In this document: piece after piece, positions 45,983 through 56,225 of the stretch
Layout of the letters: every line of letters begins with the position of its first letter
Position numbering within the stretch: the stretch's first letter is position 1
NCBI GenBank assembly: GCA_038229135.1
Contig: JBBROS010000018.1
Span: 1 to 64,000 of the forward strand
Direction of reading: 5' to 3'
From: JBBROS01 sp038229135
Lineage (GTDB): Bacteria > Pseudomonadota > Alphaproteobacteria > Acetobacterales > Acetobacteraceae
Length of the DNA: 64,000 nucleotides
Position numbers and translations under genes: made by a program
Notes under the pieces: generated by a model
Told to the model about the DNA's origin: nothing
The model's database searches: none
What the model saw: only the letters and a program-made list of their open reading frames with translations

Positions 45983-46438
45983 ATGCGCTTCCTCATCCTT
46001 GCCGGTCTGCTTGCCGCCGCCTCTCCTGCCTGGGCTCAACCGACGCCCTCGAACGACACTGGCGCGGCTGCCCTTGGCGGGAGCCCGATCGACCGGCGCG
46101 CCACCGCCCGCGTCGAGACGCACGTGACGGAGTTGCGCAAGCGGCTCGCCATCACCCCGGCGCAGGAGCCGCTCTGGTCCGCGTTCGCCACCGTGATGCG
46201 GGAGAACGCTGCACGCATGGAAACCGCCTACATCCAGCGCCACACGGCCGCAGCCAAGGCCAGCGCGTTGGATGACATGCGCGGTTACGCCGAGATGAGC
46301 CGCCTCCACGCCGACAACGTCCAGCGCCTCGTCGGCCCGTTCGAGGGGCTCTATCAATCGATGTCGCCCGAACAGCGCGTCGCCGCCGACAAGACGTTCC
46401 AGCAGTTCCAGCGCGGCCCGCGGCGCGGCAAGGCCTAG
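45983..46438 (+). CDS. Spy/CpxP-like periplasmic LTxxQ protein
   Basis: It is probably a periplasmic chaperone or stress protein. The 151-residue protein has a signal peptide ending SPAWAQ. Two LTxxQ-like helices follow, the first RLAITPAQEPLWSAF near residue 55 and the second SMSPEQRVAADKTFQQF near 125, on an all-helical scaffold. No cpx-type two-component gene is adjacent. Confidence 0.8.
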   Translation: MRFLILAGLLAAASPAWAQPTPSNDTGAAALGGSPIDRRATARVETHVTELRKRLAITPAQEPLWSAFATVMRENAARMETAYIQRHTAAAKASALDDMRGYAEMSRLHADNVQRLVGPFEGLYQSMSPEQRVAADKTFQQFQRGPRRGKA

Positions 46439-46522
46439 TAGACACGCTCGCCCCCGGCCCCTATACGGCGCCCTTGCGCGCCGGTCGGTATCGGCGGCCC
46501 TGCCCTCCAAGGACGACCCCCC

Positions 46523-46753
46523 ATGAAGCCCGGCATCCACCCCGACTACCACAGCTACAACATCGTCATGACCGACGGGTCGACCTACTCGACGCGCTCC
46601 TGCGCGGGCAAGGACGGCGACACGCTCCGGCTCGACATCGACCCCAAGAGCCACCCGGCCTGGACAGGCGTCCAGCGCATCATGGACACGGGCGGCCAGA
46701 TCTCGAAGTTCAACAGGAAGTTCGCGAGCATCGGCGTCCGCAAGGGCGAATAG
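46523..46753 (+). CDS. rpmE: 50S ribosomal protein L31
   Basis: It is a large-subunit protein that bridges to the 30S head. The 76-residue protein has MKPGIHPDYHSYNIVMTDGS and a late SKFNRKF block. It holds only one cysteine, so it is the zinc-free form. It is convergent with tlpA. Confidence 0.95.
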   Translation: MKPGIHPDYHSYNIVMTDGSTYSTRSCAGKDGDTLRLDIDPKSHPAWTGVQRIMDTGGQISKFNRKFASIGVRKGE

Positions 46754-46760
46754 GCGTCCT

Positions 46761-46782
46761 GGCCGCGGCTCAGCCCGCGGCC
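46761..46782. terminator. Possible bidirectional hairpin between rpmE and tlpA
   Basis: GGCCGCGG and CCGCGGCC form a perfect 8 bp stem with a 6 nt loop, starting just past the rpmE stop and covering the last codons of tlpA. There is no T-run on either side, so intrinsic termination is doubtful. Confidence 0.35.
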
Positions 46783-47318
46783 AACCCCTTCACGGCCTCG
46801 ATCGCGGCGGCGCTCGACCAGTCCGCCGCACCCTCCACCCGCCCCCGCTCCCGCCCGGCCGGGTCCACCAGCACCGTCGTCGGGATACCGCGCGCCCCGA
46901 GCGCCCGCGCCGCGTCCCCCCGCGGGTCCAGCACTACCTCCAGATGCTTGATGCCCCGCTGCTCGTAGAACCGCCGCACCGCCACCGCGCCACCCCGGTC
47001 CGAGGACAGCGGCAACACGAGCACCTTCGCATCGCGGACCGCCTCCGCCAGCGCATCAAGCGCCGGCATCTCCACCACGCAAGGCACGCACCAGGTGGCC
47101 CAAAGGTTGAGCACCAGCCCGTGCCCCGCCATGTCCGCCAGCGCAACCTTCGCCCCGTCCGCCGTTGCCCAGACGATCGCGGGCATCTCTCGCCCCGGCG
47201 CCGGCAGCAGCGCCCCGATCGGAGGCAGCGTCTCGGCCGCCGCCGGTTTGCCCAGCCCGGCCCCTGCCGCTACACCCGCCAACATGGCTCGTCGCCCCAC
47301 GCCCCGCAGCAGGATCAT
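46770..47318 (-). CDS. TlpA/ResA-like thiol-disulfide oxidoreductase
   Basis: It is a predicted periplasmic thioredoxin-fold reductase. The 182-residue protein has an N-terminal signal with twin Arg (GVGRRAMLAG), the active site TWCVPC (Cys77, Cys80) and the cis-Pro loop GIPTTVLVDPAG. ATG 47318 has GGAGGGG upstream. It diverges from argH with the two start codons 12 bp apart. Confidence 0.9.
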   Translation of the reverse strand: MILLRGVGRRAMLAGVAAGAGLGKPAAAETLPPIGALLPAPGREMPAIVWATADGAKVALADMAGHGLVLNLWATWCVPCVVEMPALDALAEAVRDAKVLVLPLSSDRGGAVAVRRFYEQRGIKHLEVVLDPRGDAARALGARGIPTTVLVDPAGRERGRVEGAADWSSAAAIEAVKGLAAG

Positions 47319-47330
47319 CGCACCCCTCCC

Positions 47331-48760
<1,430 letters not shown>

Positions 48761-48764
<4 letters not shown>

Positions 48765-48982
48765 AGCTCTCGAGAGCGCACCTACGCCCCTTCCCCTTGC
48801 GGGAGGGGGCTGGGAGGCGGGGGGGCTGCGAGCACGGGCCGGCGGCGTCGCGCGCATACATCCAGCTCCTCGCCGGCCTCCTCGCCCTCGGCCTCCTCAC
48901 CGCCTGCGGCAAGAAGGGCGCCCCCGCCCCGCCTGGGCCGCAGAACGAGATCATCTTTCCCAAGACCTACCCCTCTCGCTGA
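48761..48982 (+). CDS. LptM-like small lipoprotein with repeat-derived N-terminus
   Basis: It is a small outer-membrane lipoprotein of the LptM (YifL) type, which helps mature the LPS translocon in E. coli. The 73-residue product has an unusually late lipobox LLTACGKKG (Cys at about residue 50), then PAPPGPQNEI. The only start in frame is a GTG overlapping the argH stop. The first 35 residues come largely from a dispersed GC-rich repeat, so the signal peptide (AYIQLLAGLLALGLL) is preceded by odd sequence. The position between argH and lysA supports the call. Confidence 0.75.
48785..48822 (+). repeat. Dispersed GC-rich hairpin repeat, copy A4, inside a gene
   Basis: The core CCCCTTGCGGGAGGGG followed by GCTGGGAGGCGGG lies in the 5' part of the lptM-like gene and is translated. 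Same family as near 59, 19167 and 25545. Confidence 0.7.
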
Positions 48983-49003
48983 CCGCGCCCACCTGGAGTC
49001 ATC

Positions 49004-50335
49004 ATGAGCGCCGCACTCGCCCACCCCGACACGGACCCGACCTCCGCCGAGCTCGTCGCCGCGCGCCCGCACCTTTCGCTGGACGCCATGGATGGCCTGG
49101 TGATGGAGGGCGTGCCACTCCAGGCCATCGCCGACGCGGCGGGCACGCCCACCTGGGTGCTCTCCGCCGGCGCCATCCGCGCGCGCCTTCGCACGTTGCG
49201 CCATGCGCTTGATGACGCCGGCCTGGACGCTGCGATCCACTACGCCATGAAGGCCAACGACCATCTGGCAGTGCTTCGCCTCGTCGGGTCCGAAGGCGCC
49301 GGGGCCGACATCGTGAGCGGCGGGGAGCTCGCCCGCGCGCTCGAGGCTGGCATCCCGGCGGCGCACATCGTCTTCTCCGGCGTGGGCAAGTCCGTTCCGG
49401 AGCTGCAGGCGGCGTTGGCCGCGGGCGTCGGCCAGATCAACGTCGAGAGCGCCGAAGAGCTCGCCATGCTCTCCCCCCTCGCCACCGCCATGGGCCGCAC
49501 AGCCCGCGTCGCGCTCCGCATCAACCCGGACGTCGATGCCGGAACCCACGCCAAGATCACCACTGGGCGCGCCGACAACAAGTTCGGCATCGCCTACGCC
49601 GACGCACCCTCCCTCTACGCCCACGCCGCGACGCTGCCCGGCCTCGCCCCGGTCGGCCTCGCGTTGCACATCGGCAGCCAGATCCTCTCCATGGCGCCCT
49701 ACCGCGCCGCCTATGCGCGCACGGCCGAGCTGGTCCTGGCCCTACGAGCGGCCGGGCAGGCGGTCGAGATCGTGGATTGCGGCGGCGGCCTGGGCATCGG
49801 CTACCGCAACGAGCCTGCCCCTGGCCCGGCCGCCCTCGCCGGCGCCATCCGCGCCACCCTGGGCGGCCTCGGCCTCCACATCGCGCTCGAGCCCGGCCGC
49901 TGGATCGTCGCCCAGGCCGGAGTGCTGCTCGCCTCCGTGTTGCTGCAGAAGTACACCGGGACCCGCCGCTTCGTCGTGCTGGACGCCGCGATGAACGACC
50001 TGCTCCGGCCCGCAATGTATGAATCCTACCACGGCGTGGTCCCCCTCGCCGCGGCCGATGCCGCCGCGCCAACCTCCCACGCGGACCTGGTCGGCCCCGT
50101 GTGCGAGACCGGGGACACGTTCGCGCGTGCCCGCGCCCTGCCGCATCTGGCACCGCACGCGCGTGTGGCGCTGCTCGATGCAGGTGCGTATGGTTCTGTC
50201 ATGAGCAGCACCTATAATGCCCGCCCCCTGGCGGCCATCGCGCTGGTCGACGGGGAGCGCTGGTCGGTCATCCGCCCCCGCGGCCAGGTCGAGCAGCTTT
50301 GGGCCGGCGAGGCCGTGCCGGAGTGGATCGAATGA
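49004..50335 (+). CDS. lysA: Diaminopimelate decarboxylase
   Basis: It decarboxylates meso-DAP to lysine. The 443-residue fold-III PLP enzyme has Lys83 in HYAMKANDH as the cofactor lysine, HIGSQI, the glycine loop DCGGGLGIGY, EPGRWIVA and the late GPVCETGDTF and DAGAYGSVMSSTYNARP motifs. It follows the lptM-like gene. Confidence 0.97.
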   Translation: MSAALAHPDTDPTSAELVAARPHLSLDAMDGLVMEGVPLQAIADAAGTPTWVLSAGAIRARLRTLRHALDDAGLDAAIHYAMKANDHLAVLRLVGSEGAGADIVSGGELARALEAGIPAAHIVFSGVGKSVPELQAALAAGVGQINVESAEELAMLSPLATAMGRTARVALRINPDVDAGTHAKITTGRADNKFGIAYADAPSLYAHAATLPGLAPVGLALHIGSQILSMAPYRAAYARTAELVLALRAAGQAVEIVDCGGGLGIGYRNEPAPGPAALAGAIRATLGGLGLHIALEPGRWIVAQAGVLLASVLLQKYTGTRRFVVLDAAMNDLLRPAMYESYHGVVPLAAADAAAPTSHADLVGPVCETGDTFARARALPHLAPHARVALLDAGAYGSVMSSTYNARPLAAIALVDGERWSVIRPRGQVEQLWAGEAVPEWIE

Positions 50336-50360
50336 GCCCAGCCCCCCGCCGCCATCGCGC

Positions 50361-53066
50361 ATGAACGACCTGCAGGCCACGCTCCGGCGCCGCCGCGCCA
50401 CCGCTCGCGCCGCCCTCGGGTGGGAGCGGGCCTGGCGCGCGGCCTGGGCGCCGGCATGCCTGCTTGGCCTCTATGCCGCCGCATCCCTGCTCGAGCTGCC
50501 CCAGCGCCTGTCTGCCTGGCCGCGCCTCCTGCTACCCGGCGTCATCGTGGTTCTTGCCGTGTTCCTCCTCGTGCGCGGCCTTCGCCGAACGGCCCCCGCC
50601 GGCGCCGCCGAGGTCGATCGCCGCCTCGAGCGCGACAGCGGCCTCCGCCATCGCCCGCTCGCCGCCCTGGCCGACACGCCCGCGGCCGCCGGGCCGGAAG
50701 CCACGGCCGTGTGGCAGGTTCACCGGCGCCGCCTGCTCGACAGCCTCGGCGCGCTCCGCGTCCGCCGCCCCCGGCCCGGCGTCGCGCGGCACGACCGCAC
50801 GGCGCTTCGCCTCGGCGCCGCCGTCGCCCTCGCGGCCGGGCTGATGATCGCCGGGAGCGACGCTCCTGCCCGGCTCCGCGAAGGCCTGCTCCCGCCGCTT
50901 CCTGCCATGGCGCCCCCCGGCCCAGCCCCGCTCGTGCAGGCCTGGGTCACGCCGCCGCCCTATACTGGCCAACCCCCCGCCCTCCTGGTGCCGGGCCGCG
51001 CGACCTCGCTGCCCACGGGCACCCGCCTTACCGTCAGCGTCACGGGCGGTAGCGCCACGGGAGGCAGCGTCACGGGCGGCAGCGGCGCCCCCACCCTCGC
51101 ACTCGACAACGACGGCACCGAATTCCAGCGCCTCGGCGGCGAGAGCTGGCAGGCCGAGCGCACCCTCACGGCCTCGGGCCAGCTCCGCATCCGCCACGGC
51201 GGCGACCTCGCGACCTGGTCGCTCACGATCGTGCCCGACCGCCCGCCCTCCGTCGCCTTCACCGAACCGCCCGGCCCCGCCCAGGCCGGCGGCCGCACCA
51301 CGCTGCAGACGCGCCTGGCTTGGCGTGCCGAGGACGACTACGGCGTCACCTCCGTCGAGGCCCGGCTCAGCCTCCAGGCCCGGCCGGGCGCACCGCCCCT
51401 GGTGGTCCCGGCGCCGCTTACCGGCACGCCGAAGCAGGCGAAGGGCGCCGCGGTGCAGGACCTCACCGCGCACCCCTGGGCCGGGCTCCCGGTCGACGCC
51501 GCTATGGTGGCGCGCGACGCCGCGGGCCAGGAGGGCCGTTCGGAGCCGGCGACGCTGACGCTCCCCGAGCGACCGTTCGAAACGGACGCGGCCCGCGCCG
51601 TCATTGCCATCCGTCGCCAACTCAGCCTGACCCCCGAGGCCCGCACCGCCGGCCGCGCCGCGCTGGACGGCTTGGCGGAGCGGACCGACCTGTACGACGG
51701 CGCCCCCGGCGTGCTGCTGAACCTGCGCGCAGCCGGCGCTCTGCTGGCCTATGGCCGCGGACAGGCGGCCGTCGACGAGGTGCAGGCCCGGCTGTGGGAG
51801 CTCGCGCTGGCGCTCGAGGAAGGCCAGTCCGACCGCACCGCCCGCGCCCTCGAGCTGGCCCGGCAGGCCGTCCGGGACGCCATGGACGCAACCCGCGCCG
51901 ACCCGCAGAACGCCGAGAAGCAGGCCGAGCTCGAGAAGAAGATGGCCGAGCTGCGCGAGGCGATCCAGCGCCACATCGACGCCCTGCTGGACCAGTCGCG
52001 CCGCGACAACGCGGACCTGCCCTTCGACCCGTCCTCGCCGCAGATGAACGCCCGCGACCTCGACCGCATGGCCCGCGAGGCTGAGAAATCAGCGCGCGAA
52101 GGCCGCCCGGACGACGCCCAAAAGCAGATGGCCGAACTCGAGCGCCTGCTGGAGCAGCTCCAGAACGCCCGACCCGAGAGCGGGGAGAAGCGCGAGCAGC
52201 GCAACGCCGAGCGCCGCCAGCAGGGCAAGCAGCAAACGGACGCCGTGCAGGACCTGGTTCGCCGCGAAGGCGGCCTGCTCGACCGCAGCCAGGCTCGCGC
52301 CGACCCCACGCCGCGCCGGCCCGAGACCCCGCCGCAGCCAGGCAGCCCAGGCCAGCGCGCGCAGGACCAGGCTGCCCCGGACCAGCGTGCCCCGGACCAG
52401 CGTGCCCCGGACCAGCGCGCCCCGGACCAGCGCGCCCCGGACCAGCGTGCCCAGGACCAGCGCGTTCAGGACCAGAAGGCACAAGCCGCCATGCGCCGCG
52501 CCCTGGGGGAGCTGATGCAGCGGTTCGGAGACCTCACGGGCCAGGTGCCCGCCCCCCTCAGCGAAGCCGACACGGCCATGCGCGAAGCCGGGCAGGCAAT
52601 GGCCGAGGGCCGCGACGGCCCGGCCAGCCAAGCCCAGCAACGCGCGATCGAGGCCCTGCAGAAGGGCGGCAAGCAAATGGGCCAGCAACTCGCCCGCCAG
52701 TTTGGCCGCGGGCAGCAGGAGGGCGAAGGCGAGGGCGACGAAGGCAGCGACGGCACCGAGATGGCCGACGGCGACGGCCAGCCCGGCGGCCCCGGTCAGC
52801 GTGAAGGCCAAGGCCGCACCGAAGGCCCGCCCCGCCCCGGCGAGCAGAACCCCAACCGCCGCCGCAACGCGAACCGGGACCCGCTCGGTCGCCCCCTGCC
52901 CCCCTCGGTCGGAGGCACGGAGGAAAGCGGCTCCACACGCGTGCCCGACCAGATGGAGGAGGCCCGCACGAGGGCCATCCAGGACGAGCTTCGCCGCCGC
53001 GGCGCCGATCGCACCCGGCCCCAGCCCGAGCTCGACTACATCGACCGCCTGCTCAAGACCTACTGA
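50361..53066 (+). CDS. TIGR02302-type (DUF4175) membrane-anchored protein
   Basis: It is a large alphaproteobacterial protein of unknown function. The 901-residue product has two or three N-terminal membrane segments (about 28-75 and 148-168), a beta-rich middle with repeated PPPYTGQPP-type blocks and a long charged, Gln-rich C-terminal half. The family end is seen in GRPLPPSVGGTEESGSTRVP and LDYIDRLLKTY. It contains an eight-copy 15 bp tandem repeat coding DQRAP. It follows lysA by about 25 bp. Confidence 0.88.
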   Translation: MNDLQATLRRRRATARAALGWERAWRAAWAPACLLGLYAAASLLELPQRLSAWPRLLLPGVIVVLAVFLLVRGLRRTAPAGAAEVDRRLERDSGLRHRPLAALADTPAAAGPEATAVWQVHRRRLLDSLGALRVRRPRPGVARHDRTALRLGAAVALAAGLMIAGSDAPARLREGLLPPLPAMAPPGPAPLVQAWVTPPPYTGQPPALLVPGRATSLPTGTRLTVSVTGGSATGGSVTGGSGAPTLALDNDGTEFQRLGGESWQAERTLTASGQLRIRHGGDLATWSLTIVPDRPPSVAFTEPPGPAQAGGRTTLQTRLAWRAEDDYGVTSVEARLSLQARPGAPPLVVPAPLTGTPKQAKGAAVQDLTAHPWAGLPVDAAMVARDAAGQEGRSEPATLTLPERPFETDAARAVIAIRRQLSLTPEARTAGRAALDGLAERTDLYDGAPGVLLNLRAAGALLAYGRGQAAVDEVQARLWELALALEEGQSDRTARALELARQAVRDAMDATRADPQNAEKQAELEKKMAELREAIQRHIDALLDQSRRDNADLPFDPSSPQMNARDLDRMAREAEKSAREGRPDDAQKQMAELERLLEQLQNARPESGEKREQRNAERRQQGKQQTDAVQDLVRREGGLLDRSQARADPTPRRPETPPQPGSPGQRAQDQAAPDQRAPDQRAPDQRAPDQRAPDQRAQDQRVQDQKAQAAMRRALGELMQRFGDLTGQVPAPLSEADTAMREAGQAMAEGRDGPASQAQQRAIEALQKGGKQMGQQLARQFGRGQQEGEGEGDEGSDGTEMADGDGQPGGPGQREGQGRTEGPPRPGEQNPNRRRNANRDPLGRPLPPSVGGTEESGSTRVPDQMEEARTRAIQDELRRRGADRTRPQPELDYIDRLLKTY
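52365..52484 (+). repeat. Tandem 15-bp repeat, eight copies, in coding sequence
   Basis: Eight consecutive units of GACCAGCGTGCCCCG and variants code for an Asp-Gln-Arg-Ala-Pro repeat in the TIGR02302-type protein. The last units drift to DQRVQ and DQKAQ. The unit length keeps the frame whatever the copy number. Confidence 0.92.
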
Positions 53067-53068
53067 TC

Positions 53069-53220
53069 TCAGCGCGGACCCTCCGTGGCGCCCAGTACCG
53101 TGCCGCGGACGAGCGCGATCAACTGCCCTCGCCCATACGGCTTGCGCAGCACCGTGTTCGCCACGCCGCCAAGGCCACCCGGCAGCGCCCTCATGGTCGC
53201 CTCCGCAGCGAGGCAGACGC
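53069..53220 (-). pseudogene. Remnant of a response-regulator receiver domain
   Basis: The minus strand reads VANTVLRKPYGRGQLIALVRGTVLG before a stop, matching the end of a receiver domain with its conserved Lys-Pro pair. Upstream the sense fades after LPGGLGG. There is no phosphoacceptor half or proper start. Confidence 0.6.
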
Positions 53221-53229
53221 CGTTGGCGC

Positions 53230-53440
53230 CGAGGTGCAGCATTGGGGGTCCGGCATGCCGACGCAGTGCTGCGACGCGCCTCGGAGCCGTTCTACACCAC
53301 CCGAACCTATCGGCTCGGTGTCGGACTCGGACTATCCAGGGTGCGCGCCTTGCGGAGCGATCGGGCGGGCAGGTCGAGTGGTAAAGTCGGCGGAGACCCG
53401 GAACCACGAGGCGAATCGTGCTGCCGCGTGGATTGACTGT
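53230..53440 (+). pseudogene. Remnant of a histidine-kinase ATPase domain
   Basis: The plus strand has a G1-like GSGMP near 53240. After a frameshift it reads RRASEPFYTTRTYRLGVGLGLSRVRAL, the F and G2 boxes of a HATPase_c domain. An indel near 53260 and the missing rest of the kinase mark it as dead. It is back to back with the receiver remnant, so the two are not one hybrid kinase unless an inversion occurred. Confidence 0.65.
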
Positions 53441-53452
53441 GTTGGGGAGGAA

Positions 53453-53524
53453 TAGCAGCGGAGGGATTTGAACCCCCGACCAAGGGATTATGATTCCCCT
53501 GCTCTACCACTGAGCTACGCTGCC
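53453..53524 (-). tRNA. tRNA-Met (anticodon CAT), elongator-type
   Basis: On the minus strand a cloverleaf of 72 nt has acceptor GGCAGCG/CGCTGCT and a D arm GCTCAGTGGTAGAGC. The anticodon loop ATCATAA holds anticodon CAT, and the T arm contains GGTTCAAATCC. CCA is not encoded. The first pair is G-T rather than the C-A mismatch of initiators, so it is an elongator Met or a tRNA-Ile with modified C34. Confidence 0.95.
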
Positions 53525-53528
53525 TCGG

Positions 53529-54647
53529 TCACCCCGGCATGGACATCCCGGGGCCGCGCATATCGCGCGTAACGCCCGGCTCGTCAACACTCCCTCGTGC
53601 GATGAACCCCCCGCCGAGCACCCGGTCCCCGTCATACATCACGCAAGCCTGCCCGGGGGAGGCCAGCGCGGGCGCATCCAGTTGCACCACCGCCCCGTCC
53701 GCCTCGGGCCGCACCCATGCCCAATGCGGCGCCTCGCGCGCCCGCAGCTTGACCGTGCACCGCATAGCGGCCGCCGGCACGAGCCAGTTCATCTCGCGCA
53801 GCCGGAGGGCGCACTGCCCCGCCCCGCGCGGCCCGACCACCACACGACGTCCCGGTGCATCCACCCCCAGCACCACCTGCCGCGCCCCGTCCCGGACGGA
53901 CGCCGCACCCAGCCCCCGGGCTTGGCCCACCGTGTAGCGGGCCACCCCCTCGTGCCGCCCCAGTACGGTCCCGTCCGCATCGACGATCTCGCCCGCCCCA
54001 GCCGCCTCGGGACGCAGCCGCTCGACAAGGTCGGCATATCGGCCATCCGGCACGAAGCAAAGGTCCTGGCTGTCGGGCTTTCCCGCCACCGCGAGCCCCA
54101 GCCGCGCCGCCTCGGCCCGGACGTCGGCCTTGCTCGCCATGTCGCCCAGCGGGAAGCGCGTGAAGGCCAGCTGGGCCGGCGTAGTTGCGAACAAGAACCA
54201 GCTCTGGTCCCGCTGTGCATCCCGCGCCCGGTGCAGCTCCGGCCCTGCCGGACCCTCCACCCGCCGGACGTAGTGGCCTGTCGCCAGCGCCGCTGCACCC
54301 AGGTCCCGCGCGAGGCCTAGCAAGTCCGTGAACTTCACGCTCATGTTGCAGCGCACGCACGGCACCGGTGTCTCGCCGTCGGCGTAGCTATCTGCAAACT
54401 GGTCGATCACGGCGCGCCGGAACAGCGCCTCCCGGTCGATGACGTAATGCGCGATGCCGAGCCGGTCCGCCACATCCCGCGCGTCGTGGATGTCCTGCCC
54501 GGCGCAGCATGCGCCCCGACGGCCCGCCGTGGCCCCGCTGTCGTATAGCTGCAGCGTGACGCCGACCACCTCATGCCCAGCCTCGGCCAGCAGCCCGGCG
54601 ACCACGCTGCTGTCCACGCCGCCCGACATGGCAGCGACGATGCGCAT
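53529..54647 (-). CDS. mnmA: tRNA 2-thiouridylase MnmA
   Basis: It thiolates U34 of Lys, Glu and Gln tRNAs with sulfur relayed from IscS. The 372-residue protein has the PP-loop SGGVDSS (8-14) and the active cysteines in VPCVRCNMSVKF near residue 100 and KPDSQDLCFVPDG near 200. It sits 1 bp after the ferredoxin stop in the fdx/iscS cluster, which supplies its sulfur donor. Confidence 0.97.
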   Translation of the reverse strand: MRIVAAMSGGVDSSVVAGLLAEAGHEVVGVTLQLYDSGATAGRRGACCAGQDIHDARDVADRLGIAHYVIDREALFRRAVIDQFADSYADGETPVPCVRCNMSVKFTDLLGLARDLGAAALATGHYVRRVEGPAGPELHRARDAQRDQSWFLFATTPAQLAFTRFPLGDMASKADVRAEAARLGLAVAGKPDSQDLCFVPDGRYADLVERLRPEAAGAGEIVDADGTVLGRHEGVARYTVGQARGLGAASVRDGARQVVLGVDAPGRRVVVGPRGAGQCALRLREMNWLVPAAAMRCTVKLRAREAPHWAWVRPEADGAVVQLDAPALASPGQACVMYDGDRVLGGGFIARGSVDEPGVTRDMRGPGMSMPG

Positions 54648-54648
54648 G

Positions 54649-54978
54649 CTACCCTGCCGCGTTCCGCACGGCGCCCGGCAGCTTGACCACGAGACCGTCC
54701 AAAGCCGCCGTCATCACGATCTGACAGCCGAGGCGGCTTGTCTCCTCGAGGCCGAATGCGAGGTCCAGCATGTCCTCCTCATCCTCGGTCGGCTTCGTGA
54801 GCTTCGCGAACCACCCGGCATCCACGATCACGTGGCATGTCGAGCAGGCCAGCGACCCCTCGCACGCGCCCTCGATGTCCACGCCATGCTTATGCGCCAC
54901 CTCGAGCACCGAGAGGCCGAGCGGGGCCTCGACCGTCTTGTGCGCGCCGTCGCGCTCGATGAACGTCATCTTGGGCAT
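54649..54978 (-). CDS. fdx: ISC-type [2Fe-2S] ferredoxin
   Basis: It provides electrons for iron-sulfur cluster assembly. The 109-residue adrenodoxin-type protein has ligands Cys39, Cys45 and Cys48 in GACEGSLACSTCHV and Cys85 in RLGCQIV. It follows iscS directly and precedes mnmA. Confidence 0.96.
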   Translation of the reverse strand: MPKMTFIERDGAHKTVEAPLGLSVLEVAHKHGVDIEGACEGSLACSTCHVIVDAGWFAKLTKPTEDEEDMLDLAFGLEETSRLGCQIVMTAALDGLVVKLPGAVRNAAG

Positions 54979-56139
54979 TCAGGCCTCGGTCAAAACAAGG
55001 GTGGAGGCGCGCGCGAGCCGCTCGGCCGCGAACGCCACATCGGCGGCGGAGGTAAAGCGTCCGAGCCCAAGGCGCAAGGTTCGCAGCGCCTCCGCGCTGG
55101 GCAGGCCCATGGCGCGCAGCACGTGGCTCGGCTCGACCTCGGCCGAGGTGCAGGCGCTCCCCGTCGACACGCAAAGCTCCGGGACCGCCTGCAGCAGCGC
55201 GAGCGCCTCGCGCGGGAAGGTGAGGTTCAGGTTGCCGGGCACGCGCCGCGTCGCATGGCCATTGAGCCGCACGCCCGCTGGGCCGAGCCCGGCCAGCAGC
55301 GTGTCCCGCAACGCACGGATCCGCGACGCATCCGCATCCCGCTCCGCCATCACGAGCGCGCACGCCTCGCCGAGCCCCACGACCAGAGGCGCAGGGATGG
55401 TGCCGCTGCGCATCCCGCGTTCCTGCCCGCCGCCCGAAAACAGAGGCGCCAGGCGCACCCGCGGCCGACGCCGCACGAACAGCGCGCCGACGCCTTTCGG
55501 CCCGTAGATCTTGTGGGCACTCAGGCTCAGCAAATCGATCCCCATCGCCCCGACGTCGATCGGCACGGTGCCTGCCGCCTGAGCGGCATCCGTATGGAAC
55601 AGCGACCCGGCGGTCCGCGCCAGCGCCGCGAGCGCCGCCACGTCCTGGATCACGCCCGTCTCGTTGTTCACCGTCATGATGCTGACCAGCAACGTCGGCA
55701 CCTCGAGCGCCCGGGCCAGCACCGCCCCGTCGACCAACCCGTCCGGCCCCACGGGCAGCACCACTGGCTCGAACCCCTCGGCCTCGAGGTCCGCCACGCT
55801 CTCCAGCACGCATTTATGCTCGGTGGCCGCCGTAATCACACGCCGCCGCGCCGGGTCGCCATGCCGCAATGCATGACGGGCCGCGCCCTTGATGGCCAGG
55901 TTGTTGGCCTCGGTCGCGCCGGACGTGAACACCACCTCCCGCGGATCGGCCCCGATCAGCGCCGCCACCTGGGCCCGGGCCCGCTCGACCCCGGCCTCCG
56001 CCGCGCGACCCATGGCGTGCTCGGCGCTATGCGGGTTGCCGTAATGCTCCGTGAACCACGGCAGCATGGCCGCGACCACGCGTGGGTCGCATGCCGTGGT
56101 CGCCTGGTTGTCGAGATACACGGGGCGGTTCGGTCGCAT
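54979..56139 (-). CDS. iscS: Cysteine desulfurase IscS-type
   Basis: It takes sulfur from cysteine as an enzyme persulfide for Fe-S and tRNA thiolation. The 386-residue PLP enzyme has TEHKCVLES, Lys210 in SAHKIYGPKGVG as the cofactor lysine and catalytic Cys330 in STGSACTS. It is a group I desulfurase by the long loop around the cysteine. It is adjacent to fdx and to a second desulfurase; no iscU, hscA/B or iscR is in the window. Confidence 0.95.
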   Translation of the reverse strand: MRPNRPVYLDNQATTACDPRVVAAMLPWFTEHYGNPHSAEHAMGRAAEAGVERARAQVAALIGADPREVVFTSGATEANNLAIKGAARHALRHGDPARRRVITAATEHKCVLESVADLEAEGFEPVVLPVGPDGLVDGAVLARALEVPTLLVSIMTVNNETGVIQDVAALAALARTAGSLFHTDAAQAAGTVPIDVGAMGIDLLSLSAHKIYGPKGVGALFVRRRPRVRLAPLFSGGGQERGMRSGTIPAPLVVGLGEACALVMAERDADASRIRALRDTLLAGLGPAGVRLNGHATRRVPGNLNLTFPREALALLQAVPELCVSTGSACTSAEVEPSHVLRAMGLPSAEALRTLRLGLGRFTSAADVAFAAERLARASTLVLTEA

Positions 56140-56166
56140 TCCGTTGATATGGACTCGGGTGCCGGA

Positions 56167-56214
56167 GAGCGCCAGGGTTACCGAGCGCCAGGGTTACCGA
56201 GCGCCAGGGCAACA
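56167..56214. repeat. Tandem 16-bp repeat, three copies
   Basis: Three copies of GAGCGCCAGGGTTACC lie between the two desulfurase genes; the third drifts to GGCAACA at its end. It is in the untranslated gap of 86 bp, so it may affect spacing or expression of iscS. Confidence 0.85.
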
Positions 56215-56225
56215 GTGCGCCACGG

